A stretch of 64,000 nt of DNA from Rosellinia necatrix (taxonomy: Eukaryota > Ascomycota > Sordariomycetes > Xylariales > Xylariaceae), in assembly GCA_021209875.1 (NCBI GenBank), contig JAGYVD010000002.1, positions 4,836,001 through 4,900,000 on the forward strand, in the 5' to 3' direction. The notes beneath the pieces are model-generated. The model was given only the letters and a program-made list of their open reading frames with translations. It did no database searches and had not been told where the DNA came from. The translations under genes were made by a program, and so were the position numbers. Positions within the stretch are counted from its first letter, which is position 1. Each line of letters starts with the position of its first letter. Of the stretch, positions 31,301 to 43,000 are shown one piece after another.

Positions 31301-33112
31301 GGTTCCTGCAGACTCCAGGCCACCACTCTATCCGGAGCATCGCTGCACTCGAAGCTGCAAGACATTTTCTTGCTTGATGTGCCAAGAGAAAGTATATACG
31401 CACACTCGGGACTACCATCTGTGCCTGACCCTGGCTGTGGGCCCCGTCGTCAATGTCACCGTGTATACCGGTTGATACTAGAATGCTAACTAGGCTGACT
31501 GACCACGCTGCGAGAAGAGTGTGCGGGTGCCGCTGTTCAGGATCAGACTGATGCACACATTCATGCGTCTCAAGAGGCGCGCAAGGAGAAAACCAGAGAG
31601 GAGGCAACTCAGATGGCGCTGGTGCACGGGCTGAGATGACTCGACCTTGCAGCCGAATTGACGCGGCCTTTCCACACACACACACACACACACACACAAT
31701 TCGGTCCGTCGAGAAACCGGGTAGCTTTTGTGTTTCACGCCTTCGTCTCTTCTCCAATGCACCCGCGCAACTCGGATTAGTGGTGTGAATACCCGCGAAC
31801 TCAAGCGCGAGGTCCGTTGCATCATTGCATCGTTGCATCGTTTGGGAAATTCCCTTCGTTACCCAGCAGTCTCGGCACAGACTCCGTGGGATGTTCATCA
31901 TTGCGCTGGGGAGGCACAATCTGTCTATCAACGGTCGGCAATCATCCCGATGTTGCCCTTCATTTCAGGCACGGCCTACATAGCGCTCGATCTTGGTGGT
32001 GCGGTCGATGCGGATGCATCCTAAGTTGTGTTGCTGCGTGGCGTCGCGCATGGATGTCTAGAAAACAGCTGATCAAGTCTACACCCACGATGCTGTGCGA
32101 CAGCTCGCTTTATATCATTATGTCACGGATAAACCAAATCCTGAGTTATTTCGGGGGAGGCGTGGGCACAGAGGCTTCCGTTATATACTGTCTTGCTTGG
32201 TGGTAACGCCACGATTCGACAGCCTTGGCCTCACAATACGACATCATGAAGTAGTCACAGTATAAGTCGGCCATACGCGCTTTGACTCGTTAAGAGAAGC
32301 CGAGATAAAAACGCTTACAGGTTTGCTTCATGGTCACGACCTATGGCATCCGGTAACGAGCCTATATTACCATGAATCAGTCCTAGGTCACCATCAATTC
32401 CACTCTAGGATAACGTCCAATTACATACAGACAGCGGCCGGGTCAGACCGACAGAACCGTAACTTGTAAGTCTTATGTCCTAAACTGTTTTGTTTAGGAT
32501 ATATTGTTATTACGTCCCCCGGACAAGGCTTCTCATCTGGTAAGCTCGGCAGCCTTGAACCCATCAGGGGTCTTCCTAACAACATTGACACATACAGCCC
32601 CATCCCAACTCTTTTTTTTCTGATTTAGAGTTTCAAACGACTGGTCAAACGGCTTGACCGCTCTCCATTGTCCCCTGTCCCAGCTTATTCGAGTGGTTTT
32701 CTCGAAGCGTTGTGTACATCCCGAGCACCCGTAGCCGACGGGAAGTACCGAATACTTGGATTCTCAAGACGTTTACAGCCGCACGCGGTGCTACAAGCCC
32801 ATCAGACCAAGAGTGTGAGGTACTAGGCTTTGAGTTCACGTATTTGTATAACGCATTATTCCCTTTTATTGCATTGCTGGCCTCCATCTAGCAAGGCCTT
32901 GAAATGCCTATGATACAGACGCTCATCACCTCTAACTTATTATTCCGGGCATACTCACCCTACGCTAGGCGGATTATAGATTAACTAGCACGCGATGCCA
33001 TAAGTTCTATAGACCAGCTCTTACAACGAATTTACGGAGAATAATAGCATATAACGCCCCTCCTGGCGGAAGGAGTGTGATTTCTATATTGACTCAACAA
33101 TCTTACAAACAT
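28309..33112. other. Gene-poor region, part 2
   Basis: No gene recognised over almost 5 kb. It contains an A19 tract (28801-28819), TACCTACCTAGGTAGG-type motifs (28876-28915), scattered GTAC-rich motifs and a (CA)n run at 31673-31699. The longest open frame (31931-31158, minus) runs through the CA repeat and has no domain. Confidence 0.5.
31673..31699. repeat. CA dinucleotide microsatellite
   Basis: Perfect CA run of about 13 units. Confidence 0.92.
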
Positions 33113-36100
33113 GTCACCCCCTTATGCACAGATAATATAAAACCCATGTTGGTCGTATAAATGCACGGCTTCTGTGCCACGCCGGGAACGTGCAATTAAT
33201 TACACTTGGCTTTCGGCAGCCGTCACGGATCCCTGGGCGCTTTAAGTTGTGCAAACATTGCAAGGCCTTGCTAATTATATAGCGGTGAAGGCGGCCGCAG
33301 CGTGTGCATGTGTACAATCACCGACTCGGCGATTTTTGAGGGCTGTCCTATCATTGCTTAGTCGATGCCGGAGATGGCGGATATATGACCACAAGTTGCA
33401 TCTCGCTAGCCGCATACATCAAGAGTCGACTCATGCATAAAACACATGGCATACCAGTATTAACTATATCATCATCGATTTGGTCACCTTTTGAGAGAGC
33501 TTGCCCAGTTCGCGCACCGGTGTGTATCGGTCTAGGGTTTAGATGCCAACCTAGCATAGTACACGTTTCACATTCCACTATTGCCCTATGGGGATCTCAT
33601 TACGAATCTCCGGTTCCTGTCACTCGCGGACACTTCATCGTTTCATCCCAAATCGGTTGAAATCATCGAATAGTATGGGTTACAAATTTTCAAAGGACGT
33701 TTACATAAGACATGGAGCGTTATAGCTTCACCGGGTGGGTGATTTAGTCAATTCAATATATACCGTCCATGAATGCATAAACGAACACTGTATTTCTACT
33801 ACGCGGGCTCGGTAATATTACACCGTGTCTCGTGTTAGGGCAGTCACTCAGTTATGCCTGTCTGGTTCCCTCTCGCCACAGCAATAGGCCCGTAGGTGAG
33901 CTGAGGAGAGTTGGCCCTGACACGTACCCCTTATATAGTCCCTATTTGGCCACAGTTCTTCCCGAGTGCTCGGATCGTACCAGCTCGAATGTAACCCCCA
34001 CAGGATCACGTCGTGCTTCGTATATTTAGTTCGGTCGATATACGCGTGTCTGATCGCGACGGGCTGGATCTGGCCGAACCCTGTCCTTGTCCGTACCCAC
34101 CGCGTTCCGTTTGGCTGTCTCGTCAACATGTACCACACGGAGAAATGTCGCACGGGACACCCTTCCTTATAACGCGCCCAGCCCTCGGGCCGACCGTCAG
34201 TCACTCAGGAGACCAAGGGTGCGGTATTCATCAGTGCCCTGCCCTATAGCCCGCGAATATATTTATTATCATTATTCTCATTATTATTTTTAAGGCCAAG
34301 CAGGGGGCCCTTGCACGGCTCCTAGTGATTAGGCTTTGCCTCGGGGAACCCTCCCGTTCAGCTGTATGCTGGGCGGCAGGTATTGCAGTGCATTAGCCAA
34401 TGTATTTGACAAGTCGGAAAGTTTGGATCACTAGTTAGATGCTTGCAAAACATTGCACACTGCTACTACCTACCAGGAATTCCCCTCCGCCATGACCGCA
34501 GGAATTTCTTCGATTATAGATCGAATAATACCCTAGTCGTACAAGTGACGGAGTGAATTTATCACTTCGAGAGTCCGCGTATAATATGAGGTACTAAAGT
34601 TTATCAACGATCTGATAGCTGTATTTTCATAACACTCCACTGGGCCGCCGGGTGAAATCGAAACCCAACAAGTGCCGTTGGTATGATGTGAGGGAAAAGA
34701 GGCTCAAACTACTACGATATAGCCGAGTATAACCAAGGCTAGAAACAAGCCACCGCACGGCTTCAACTGACGATTATACTAGTATCGCGACGAGACGCTC
34801 AGACTATCAACTTAGATAGGACCGGACATGTGTCACGAGTAAGAGGCTTCCACCCAATATCCCACGAGCATTGGCGGCTCGAGTGATGAGAGGGGTGATG
34901 ATGCGTGGAGAGCCGCCGTCTAGAAGGCGACACCGAAAGTCTGGCCGCGGTATACATTAACAACGGCGGAGTCCTAAGGCATACACATACGCAACGTCGT
35001 ACAGACGCCGTAGCACGGGTGCGCCCGTCACCCGCGTGTCTGTGTATCCCCCAACCCTCAACCCGCGAACTCGGCTGGCGGGCGGCCGCTCCGCGAAGGA
35101 GGGTTTCAATCGCGGCCTCCAGGAAACCGGCTCGTGACACGACACCGACTGACCTCTACCCCTCGTCGTCCACCGGGGTATCCCCCCGCTCCACGCCTGT
35201 AGACTGGCAACTTATGCCGGCGAGAGGCGCGGCTACTTGGGGAGGAGCTCCTCGCAAGCACCGTCGAATATATCTCGGACGCTCACATTCGAATTCTACC
35301 GATCGCCGTCCCGCAAGCGGAATGACTAACACTTATAGAGCGCGCTGGTGGGGGCGACTACTGATGCCAGGCGAGACGGCGGTGGGACGGCGCCATGCGC
35401 ACCCACGAGGCGCCGGCTAGCAGGGGTATCGAGCTCAAGGATGAGATCAGAGTCGAGGTGGCGCCATCCTTTGCTACGACTATAAAATACTTGCCCAGCG
35501 TGTCCGTCTGAATGATCGACTCGTAGAAAGTCGGCATTCGGCGAGGGAGAAAGGTTCGTCAGATGCCGATTTAACCACCGTTCGAATTAAAGAGCACCTA
35601 CGCGCAGTGCATGGAGGGGCCAGGGTCGCCCGATTGGGGATGAGGATCAGACCGAAAGGTTCGATGTCGCGAGGCGGGCTCAATTGGGGGTTCCGCGCTG
35701 TGGGCGTGCCCTCACACTGTAAAAAGGAGCGACCGGGTGCACGGCAGGGAGAAGTTATTGGTGACAGTGTCATGGTATATCCGGGTAGAAGACTGAGTAA
35801 GGAGAAAGGAAACGCTTGTAAGTTAACGCTAATCATGGCAGGATAATGTGTACTCCATACCTAGAGGAATAGGTGCATTCATTGTCTGCCCACGTGTCAA
35901 TTGCTAATACTACCATCTTCGTGAAGGGCCGTTCAAACTCGAACTATTACATGTTTAGTCCCTGAAAGATAGAGGACTTTCTAGGGATTCATCTCGGCTA
36001 TGGCGGCTTGGGCCCCCTATGCTTAGCGTGTGTAGTCACAACATTTTTGTAGACGAAGTCTAGCAAATGCATACAAATCGTCACCGGATATCAGGAACTG

Positions 36101-36420
36101 CTCAGGTATATGTCTCATTCTCCTTACCGCGATCATTGGTGCTACGCTCAGTTTCTGAGTCATGTCGGCATGGGCCCGAGCAGGCTCCTGAGCAAATTAG
36201 TAAGGATGAGATAGCCAGGATTGAGATATAAAGACGGTGGACCCGCGCTGTCTGGCATTTTACGATTGACAGTGGATGTGAGCGTGGTTTCGCTATAGCA
36301 CCGTTGTATCGCTGATAGGAGCTATATGTGGTAGGTATGGGTATACAAAAATGCAAAGGGTATCTCAATCAAACTGTCCTCCGCGATATCTCCCTCAAAG
36401 GGTATCAGTCCTTCACCACA
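33113..36420. other. Gene-poor region, part 3
   Basis: No supported gene. A more GC-rich patch at about 34880-35480 has open frames on both strands, but the 171-codon one starts at GTG and has no family character. The final few hundred bases are the 3' flank of the small gene at 36421-36840. Confidence 0.45.
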
Positions 36421-36840
36421 TTAATTCTTTCTGCTGAAAAGCTCCCTAATAGAATGACCACCGAATAGGTATTGGTCAGTATGGCGCCCGCAGTGGGTGT
36501 GAACATTGACGGTGCCAAAGTTGGTTTTGGGTGTAGCCTCGATGGAAGACCTGGATCTCTTGAACCAAGACTGGTTGGTTATGGGCTGTGAATCGTCCTG
36601 TATGGCGGATACGTTAGCCTAACATTAAAAAATAATACCGACAACAAACAACAATAGCGAAGAGGGCGAAGAAGAGGGAGAGGACGACGAAGACGACGAG
36701 GGCTTCGGATGATGGGAGAATGGGCCACCGACCTTGTCCTTCAGTGAATAATCAGAGCCGAAGCTATTCTGTCGGCGGGCGGCTTCGACCTTGTCATCAA
36801 AAGAAGTCCGGGTGGGAGATGTAGTTTGGTCGTTAGTCAT
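36421..36840 (-). CDS. Small conserved-looking fungal protein with HTHCGRH motif
   Basis: Two exons: 36840-36733 and 36597-36421, 94 residues. It begins MTNDQTTSPTRTSFDDKVEA and ends in ELFSRKN. The second exon carries a compact motif, TVNVHTHCGRHTDQYLFGG, which I recall from small uncharacterised ascomycete proteins but cannot name. The intron (36732-36598, 135 bp) has a weak GTCGGT donor, a GCTAAC branch site and a CAG acceptor. The phase is kept, and both halves have the polar Ser/Thr/Arg character of one small soluble protein. Without splicing, the first exon would read into a Ser-rich and hydrophobic tail encoded by repetitive DNA. No signal peptide or membrane segment. Function unknown; the closely spaced His and Cys could bind a metal, but that is speculation. 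Confidence 0.68.
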
Positions 36841-39800
36841 GATTGGCGGGATAGGGAAGATCACTCGTTGGCGGGCTGTGCTCTGATGTACGACTGGTGA
36901 CACGGATGATGGCAAAATAGCGCCGCTACTGGCCTCGAGCTCGGCTTGAAGGGGTGAGCTGACAGGAAGCCGTTGCGCTGAAGACAGGCGAGGGGTTGGT
37001 ATCCGAGATGAATGGACACCGGGTGCGAAGACGGGATGGGAATTCAGGGTAAAAGCTGGGACCTTTGTCTAACGGCGAAACGAAACGTAGGTGCCTGGCA
37101 TGCTTCCTTTATACGGGATGCAACACGCTCGAAGATCGGCTTGCAGGAGCCGAGAGACAAGCCATGATCGATGGGAGCCGCATAGGATTGGCCCGTTATG
37201 TTGATGCCTCGAGAGTCAACGTGCCGGCTTCCAGTGCAGGTGATTCACATGTATGGGACCGGCACAGCGCCGCCGGGATTGGCCACAGACAGCTCTCCAG
37301 TCCGACATTGGACTCTTCAATTGGACACTGCACAGTCATCTGGCGGTGGACCAGCGGGGTAGGGAAAGCGGGTCCATACGCCCGCCAGGCCGACATGATT
37401 GGTGGGCTGCATATGGCACGGAGACCGGCCAATGACGAATTGGGATAATTAGTGGGCCACCACGGGCGTTATCTATTGTTGGTTATGCCAGTGATTATGT
37501 AGTCACCTGGGCATCTGCTGGGCAGAGCTCGGTAGAGTCTTGGGTCGATGCTAGGGTCGAGAAGTGGGTACGTGTCAGCCCTACTCAGCGGAAAACCCGG
37601 CATCGTGGAAAACCGGCACCGTGGAAAACCGGCACCGTGGAGAATCGTATCGTAAATAGATACCAGCACCATGGAAGGAGCAGAGATTGTCTTTGTCCCG
37701 CGATGAAGACAGACTTGTAACATGGGCATGACGTACGGAATACGTATATAGGTTCACTCATATCATATCATATAACTAACTACCTTACTAACCTGGTAGG
37801 CGTTACAGCACCGACAGTCGATCACATTCTGAATGTTTATGTCGTCTGTCTTACAGGTATAAGCTATCGTGGTGATGCATTCGAGCAATGACAAACTCAA
37901 CCACAGATCTCATGCAGCGTTGGGATCATCAGACTGACTGTGTGGTGAGCCGCGCACCTCGACGAGTTCGTTGGGCATCTGCCGCGAACGACTGGACAAA
38001 TACCGAAATCCTCTGGGCGTTAGAACGCAAATTTCCTATTCGTAAATTTATTTTGTATTCCAATCAAAATCCTCATCAAATAGAATATAAACAACTTTGG
38101 AACCACTTACACACTTCATTGGACCTTTAGAGGTTGAATGGTCAGCTGTGGGCTGAAGAATATTGGATGGAATACATGATGGCCTCACTAGATAATTATA
38201 GCCAATGGTGTGTCCTTTTCTCTTGACACGATAATCATTAGGCACAATACGTTGACTTGATTGGTGAGGGTACGTCTGTTCATGCCCAACGAACGATTTG
38301 TGACAGGCATCTGGCTGCCTACGCTTGGCTGAAACTTGGCATTCAGTCAGTTAGTGTGGCTTGAATCTGCTGACTTGTTGAATTGGGGTAACAACCGCCT
38401 TAGGTAAGTACTTACTTACCTAAGTAGTTACTACACTACTTGTAGAGGTAGATAACAGGTAGCACGTGTTTCGTAGCTTATGTAATACAATATAACTATA
38501 TTGGCACTGCTTAACAGGTGGCAAAATTTCCCGATCTGTTGACGGCTGATCGGGGCTGGCAACACCGGGCACTCATGTTCTCCTTAAGCTTGGCACCGCA
38601 CTTGCCCTACCCGCGGATCCGGGATTCGGGAGAACTATAGGGCTGATCATGGGGTTTGAGCCGCATCGTAGCGCCGACAAGGACGATCCCGAACGCGGGG
38701 AGTGCATGGAAGTTGTTGATATCGAAGAAAACTTGTTACTGCTTTATATGCTACAACATTTACAAGTCGGTCCGGCGGCTTTCGACGCTGGAAATTGAAT
38801 ATAACCACGGTGAAGAACCCGGCGACCTTAGAAACTACCAAAAACAAGCGATGTGGGCTAAGAATGGGTGAATTGTAGAGTTGGGAAAAAGGTTGAATCT
38901 TGAGGTTGAAAGAAATGGAAAGACAGCAGGGAAACTATCAAGTCGCAGATGTTGTGGCATTGCTGGATGTTGCTCATCTAGCGCTCAATTTCATTACAGC
39001 AGCGTGATTTGATTGGCTGGTTCATCGCGCCATTAGCCTGTCTTGGTCCGTGCAGACCCACTTGGCCTGAGCTGATGCTGCGAAGTGCAGCTGCAACGCG
39101 ACCCCCGGAAAAGCTCCCAGGTCCTGCCATCCGTCCTCTGTCCTTCGCCATCTCTCCCTGTACGCATCTTTCATTTCGCCCTGTCTCTCCTCCTTCCATC
39201 GCGTCTCATCTATCAGCCCGCGAGTCCCGACTACAGTATCCCTCCCGCGGACCTTGAAGACATCTATTCATGTTTGCCTAGCTGCCCTGCGCCAATCCAA
39301 CCCTTAGCATTTCTAGGCTCCCGCTCCCAATTCGCGCGATGATTGATCGCGGCTCCGATTCTCACCATTCCCATTGACGAAATCTAAGATTGCCTCTCGC
39401 ACCGTTGCTCCTATCCGGACCCTCTCGGCGGCAGCTTGCACGCAGAAGCCGTTAGTTCTATTACGATTACGATCAACCCCCCCTCCCTGCCTGGCATCCC
39501 CCCGGAGCACCCCTCGTTCACGCTATTCACCAATCCGTAGTGCCTACCTGGGCGCCTGCGAACACCCCGGCTGCACATGCCCTTCATTTAATATAATCGG
39601 TCGCATCGACGACTGCGCGTGGGACTGCGCGTAGCTCTGATGAGCACCAGATACCCCAGCAAAAGAACGAATGTGAGCCTATTCGTCTTAATAATATGAC
39701 CCTAAACCCACCATTTGCTCCAGACAACCCCCATCTATCACTCAATGAACCAAGATACCACTTCCCACCCACTCGAGCCTATTACATGCGGTAACCTTAT

Positions 39801-39919
39801 CATCCAGGCTGACTGTTCTTGGGGCATAGACAAACGCGTATCCCTATTCACGGTGGCAGAGCCTCGTTAGTCATACAAAGCTGAGGGGAAATTGAGTATT
39901 TGAGGTGCAAAGCTGCAAG
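36841..39919. other. Intergenic, no gene recognised
   Basis: It holds a 16-bp tandem repeat (37590-37653) and palindromic AAGTACTTACTTACCTAAGTA-like motifs near 38402-38425. Short open frames do not show family character. The right end is the YTA7 promoter and leader, with pyrimidine-rich stretches. Confidence 0.5.
37590..37653. repeat. Four-copy 16-bp tandem repeat
   Basis: The unit GGAAAACCGGCACCGT occurs twice perfectly (37607-37622 and 37623-37638), flanked by a 17-bp variant on the left and a more diverged 15-bp copy on the right. Confidence 0.9.
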
Positions 39920-39978
39920 GTAATGTATCCATCCCACTATTCCACCGAATAACATTAGACTAACAAGACCAACTCTAG
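39920..39978 (+). other. Probable 5'UTR intron of the YTA7 gene
   Basis: AAG|GTAATG donor at 39920, a CTAAC branch sequence at 39960-39964 and a CTCTAG acceptor ending at 39978, giving a 59-bp intron that ends 34 bp before the ATG. Its length and signals match the coding introns of the same gene. Confidence 0.6.
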
Positions 39979-40012
39979 CCTCCCTCCTCCTCCGCACATA
40001 CACATACCCACC

Positions 40013-43000
40013 ATGGCGCCAAAACGGAAGACTCGTGCGAACTTGGTCGAGTTTGACCCTAACAAATCAGACTCGGACGATGAAAACTTCGAGCCCGAGG
40101 CTGACAATCACCCAAGCCGCCCCCGGAAAAAACCGCGTGCTAGCCATAATGGCAGGTCGCATCGCCATGGGAATAAATACCGCGGGTCTGATATCGAAGA
40201 AGACGATGAATCATCCCATAGCGAAGAGGAGGGGTCATTTCATGAAGATGAAGAGGACGATGAGCCCCTCCTGAACGAGAACACTGGTCGCCGCGTTAGA
40301 AAGGCTGCTGCGAAACGGACCAACTATAAAGAAAGCAGTGACGATGATGAACTAGGTCAAGATTCCGATACGAAAGATGAACCTCAACCAAAGACGCAAC
40401 GTCCGAGTAAAATTGTTACAGTCAAATTCACACCTGGTTTGCAAAAGAAGCAGGCACTGGCTAATTCTAATGCTGCGATCGGAACTAGACGGACTCGAGC
40501 TCGTACAGCCGAAGCTGAGGGCGGCGACGAAGACGCGGAGCTTGTTGAGCTCTCTAATTCTGGGAGACATGCGAGAGCTGCTAGAGGCTCTAAGAGTAGG
40601 AGTCCTGAGACTGCGATCCGACGTAGAGCAACGCGCGGTACCAAGGGCCTCAAGCAACCCTCCCCACTTCCCGAAGTTAGTCAGGAAGATACTCCTGATG
40701 TTGGCGAATCGATTCCCGAGCCTGCGGCAGATGATGCCATGGATGTAGAAGAAGCTCAGGAGCCTGCGACCGACCTTAGCGGAGAAACTGCCGAAGATGA
40801 ACCTATGCAGACCGTCGAGGCTAACGAAGATGGGGATGAGGATGACGATGTCCCTATCACTCGCAGGACTCGCGGTAGACATGCAGCAGATAATGCTGCG
40901 GGGGCCGATAACGAGGGTACCTCGGATAACAATCAGATTGGATCCCGTCGCCGTCTCACGCGTGGTCGTAGTGGCACTAAAAAGACGGCCCAAGAACCGA
41001 GCAGCGATTTTGAACCCGGCAATGATACCGAAGAGGACAATGACAATGACTTTGCTTCCGAGGGGAAGGATGCCGAGGGCGAAAACGGTGATGCCGAGTC
41101 GAGCCCAAGTCGTCGAGGAAAAGGATCTCCTGGAAAGAGTAGACGATCTTCTAGACGGCCTCGGAATGCTGACGAGTCGGGTGAAGAGGAGATTCTCGAC
41201 CATGAAGAACTGGTAGAAGAGCTCGAAAATCTTAGGGAAGACTCGCAGTCTCTGAGACGACGTAGGAGACGCTCTCCTGAAATCCTCTTCGAGGAAAAGA
41301 CACGGCGACGACGGGTTAAAAAGGTCGACTACTCTATCCTCCCGCTAAATCAAGCGAATTTTGAGATCGATGAGGATGAAGCAGCGGCGCCAATTTCGAC
41401 CCCGGCTCGTCGACGTGGCCGTGCAAACGCTACAGTCTACACGACTCGCGCCCTACATACCCTTGCCGGCCCCTTCGGTGGCATCTCGGGAGAGGGCGCT
41501 CTTGCCGAAGGCCCTTGGGGAAATGACACCACTGCGGCCGCGGGGAATATTGAATCTGATAGTAGTGACGATGAGGCTAACGCTCGCTCTGGAGGAGCCG
41601 GTAACCTGCCTACGACCCCCCGTGGCCTTTTAGGTGGCGGCGGCCAGCTCGCTAATAGTGATGGACATGCTAATAGAATTGGTACGCTGGCGCCAAACGT
41701 TGGCAAGGTAAAAGATCATAAAGCTCTTGCCGATGCGGACCCGCTGGGTGTTGACTTGACTGTCAACTTCAGTCAGGTTGGAGGCATGGAAGGTCATATA
41801 GAACAACTCAAGGAGATGGTCCAGTTACCCCTACTGTACCCAGATATGTTCACGAGGTTTCATGTCACGCCTCCCAGGGGTGTACTGTTCCACGGTCCCC
41901 CCGGTACGGGAAAAACCCTTCTTGCCCGAGCACTCGCCAATTCTGTCGGGTTCGGGGGTAGAAAGATTACGTTCTATATGCGCAAGGGTGCGGATGCTCT
42001 AAGCAAATGGGTTGGTGAGGCAGAGAAACAGTTACGGCTCTTGTTTGAAGAAGCCCGAAAAACGCAACCAAGCATCATATTCTTCGACGAGATTGATGGT
42101 CTAGCCCCTGTCCGGTCGAGTAAGCAGGAACAGATCCATGCCTCTATTGTTTCCACTCTGTTGGCCCTAATGGATGGCATGGATGGCCGCGGTCAAGTCA
42201 TTGTTATCGGCGCTACCAACCGGCCCGACAATATCGATCCGGCTCTTCGCCGCCCTGGCCGTTTCGATCGTGAATTTTACTTCCCACTTCCAGATGTAGA
42301 GGCTCGGAAAGCCATTTTGGACATCCACACAAGGGATTGGGGCCTGTCCGAGGATTTTAAGAGCTCTCTCGCTAAAGATGCCAAGGGCTATGGTGGCGCT
42401 GACTTACGAGCTTTGTGCACCGAAGCTGCCTTGAACGCAATTCAGCGCACCTATCCCCAGATTTACTTTTCTAAGGAGAAATTGGTAGTTGAGCCGGAGA
42501 AGGTGAACGTACAAATGACCGACTTCGTCATTGCAAGAAAGAAGATTGTCCCATCGTCTGAACGATCTTCGACTTCAGGGGCGGCGTCGCTTCCACCGTA
42601 CATTGAACCCCTTTTGCGAAAGCAATTCAAGGCTATCACAGAGAGGCTGGATAACGCTTTCCCCCGAAAGCCCAAGGTGACCGCTCTTGAGGAGGCTATG
42701 TATGAGCCATACAATGATAATGATTTTGGGTTTAACCGCGAACAACTCTACCAAGAATTCGACAATTCGCGTGCATTTCGACCTCGGCTCTTAGTTCATG
42801 GCGCGCGAGGCATGGGCCAATCATACATTACTGCTGCCATTTTGCACTATTTTGAGGGTGTTCATGTTCAGAACTTCGATTTGCCAACTATCATTGGTGA
42901 TTCACGTGTAAGTCTTCAATTATTACGTAGTTATATTTCCTTGCCGATGCTAAATCTATTCTAGCCTCCCGAGCAAGTCTTGACTGGTCTTTTCACCGAA

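Noticed and set aside
31158..31931. 257-codon minus-strand open frame
   Set aside because: It runs through the CA microsatellite (Cys-Val repeats), lacks any domain and overlaps other equally long frames on both strands.
34905..35420. 171-codon plus-strand open frame
   Set aside because: It begins at GTG, not ATG, is Arg/Pro/Ser-rich in a GC-rich patch and shows no recognisable family or splice partner.
40352..41203. 283-codon frame antisense to YTA7
   Set aside because: It is a shadow of the acidic, repeat-rich N-terminus of YTA7.
42780..42860. Degenerate second AAA module of YTA7 as a sign of a broken gene
   Set aside because: Loss of Walker motifs in the second AAA module is the normal state of the YTA7/ATAD2 family.
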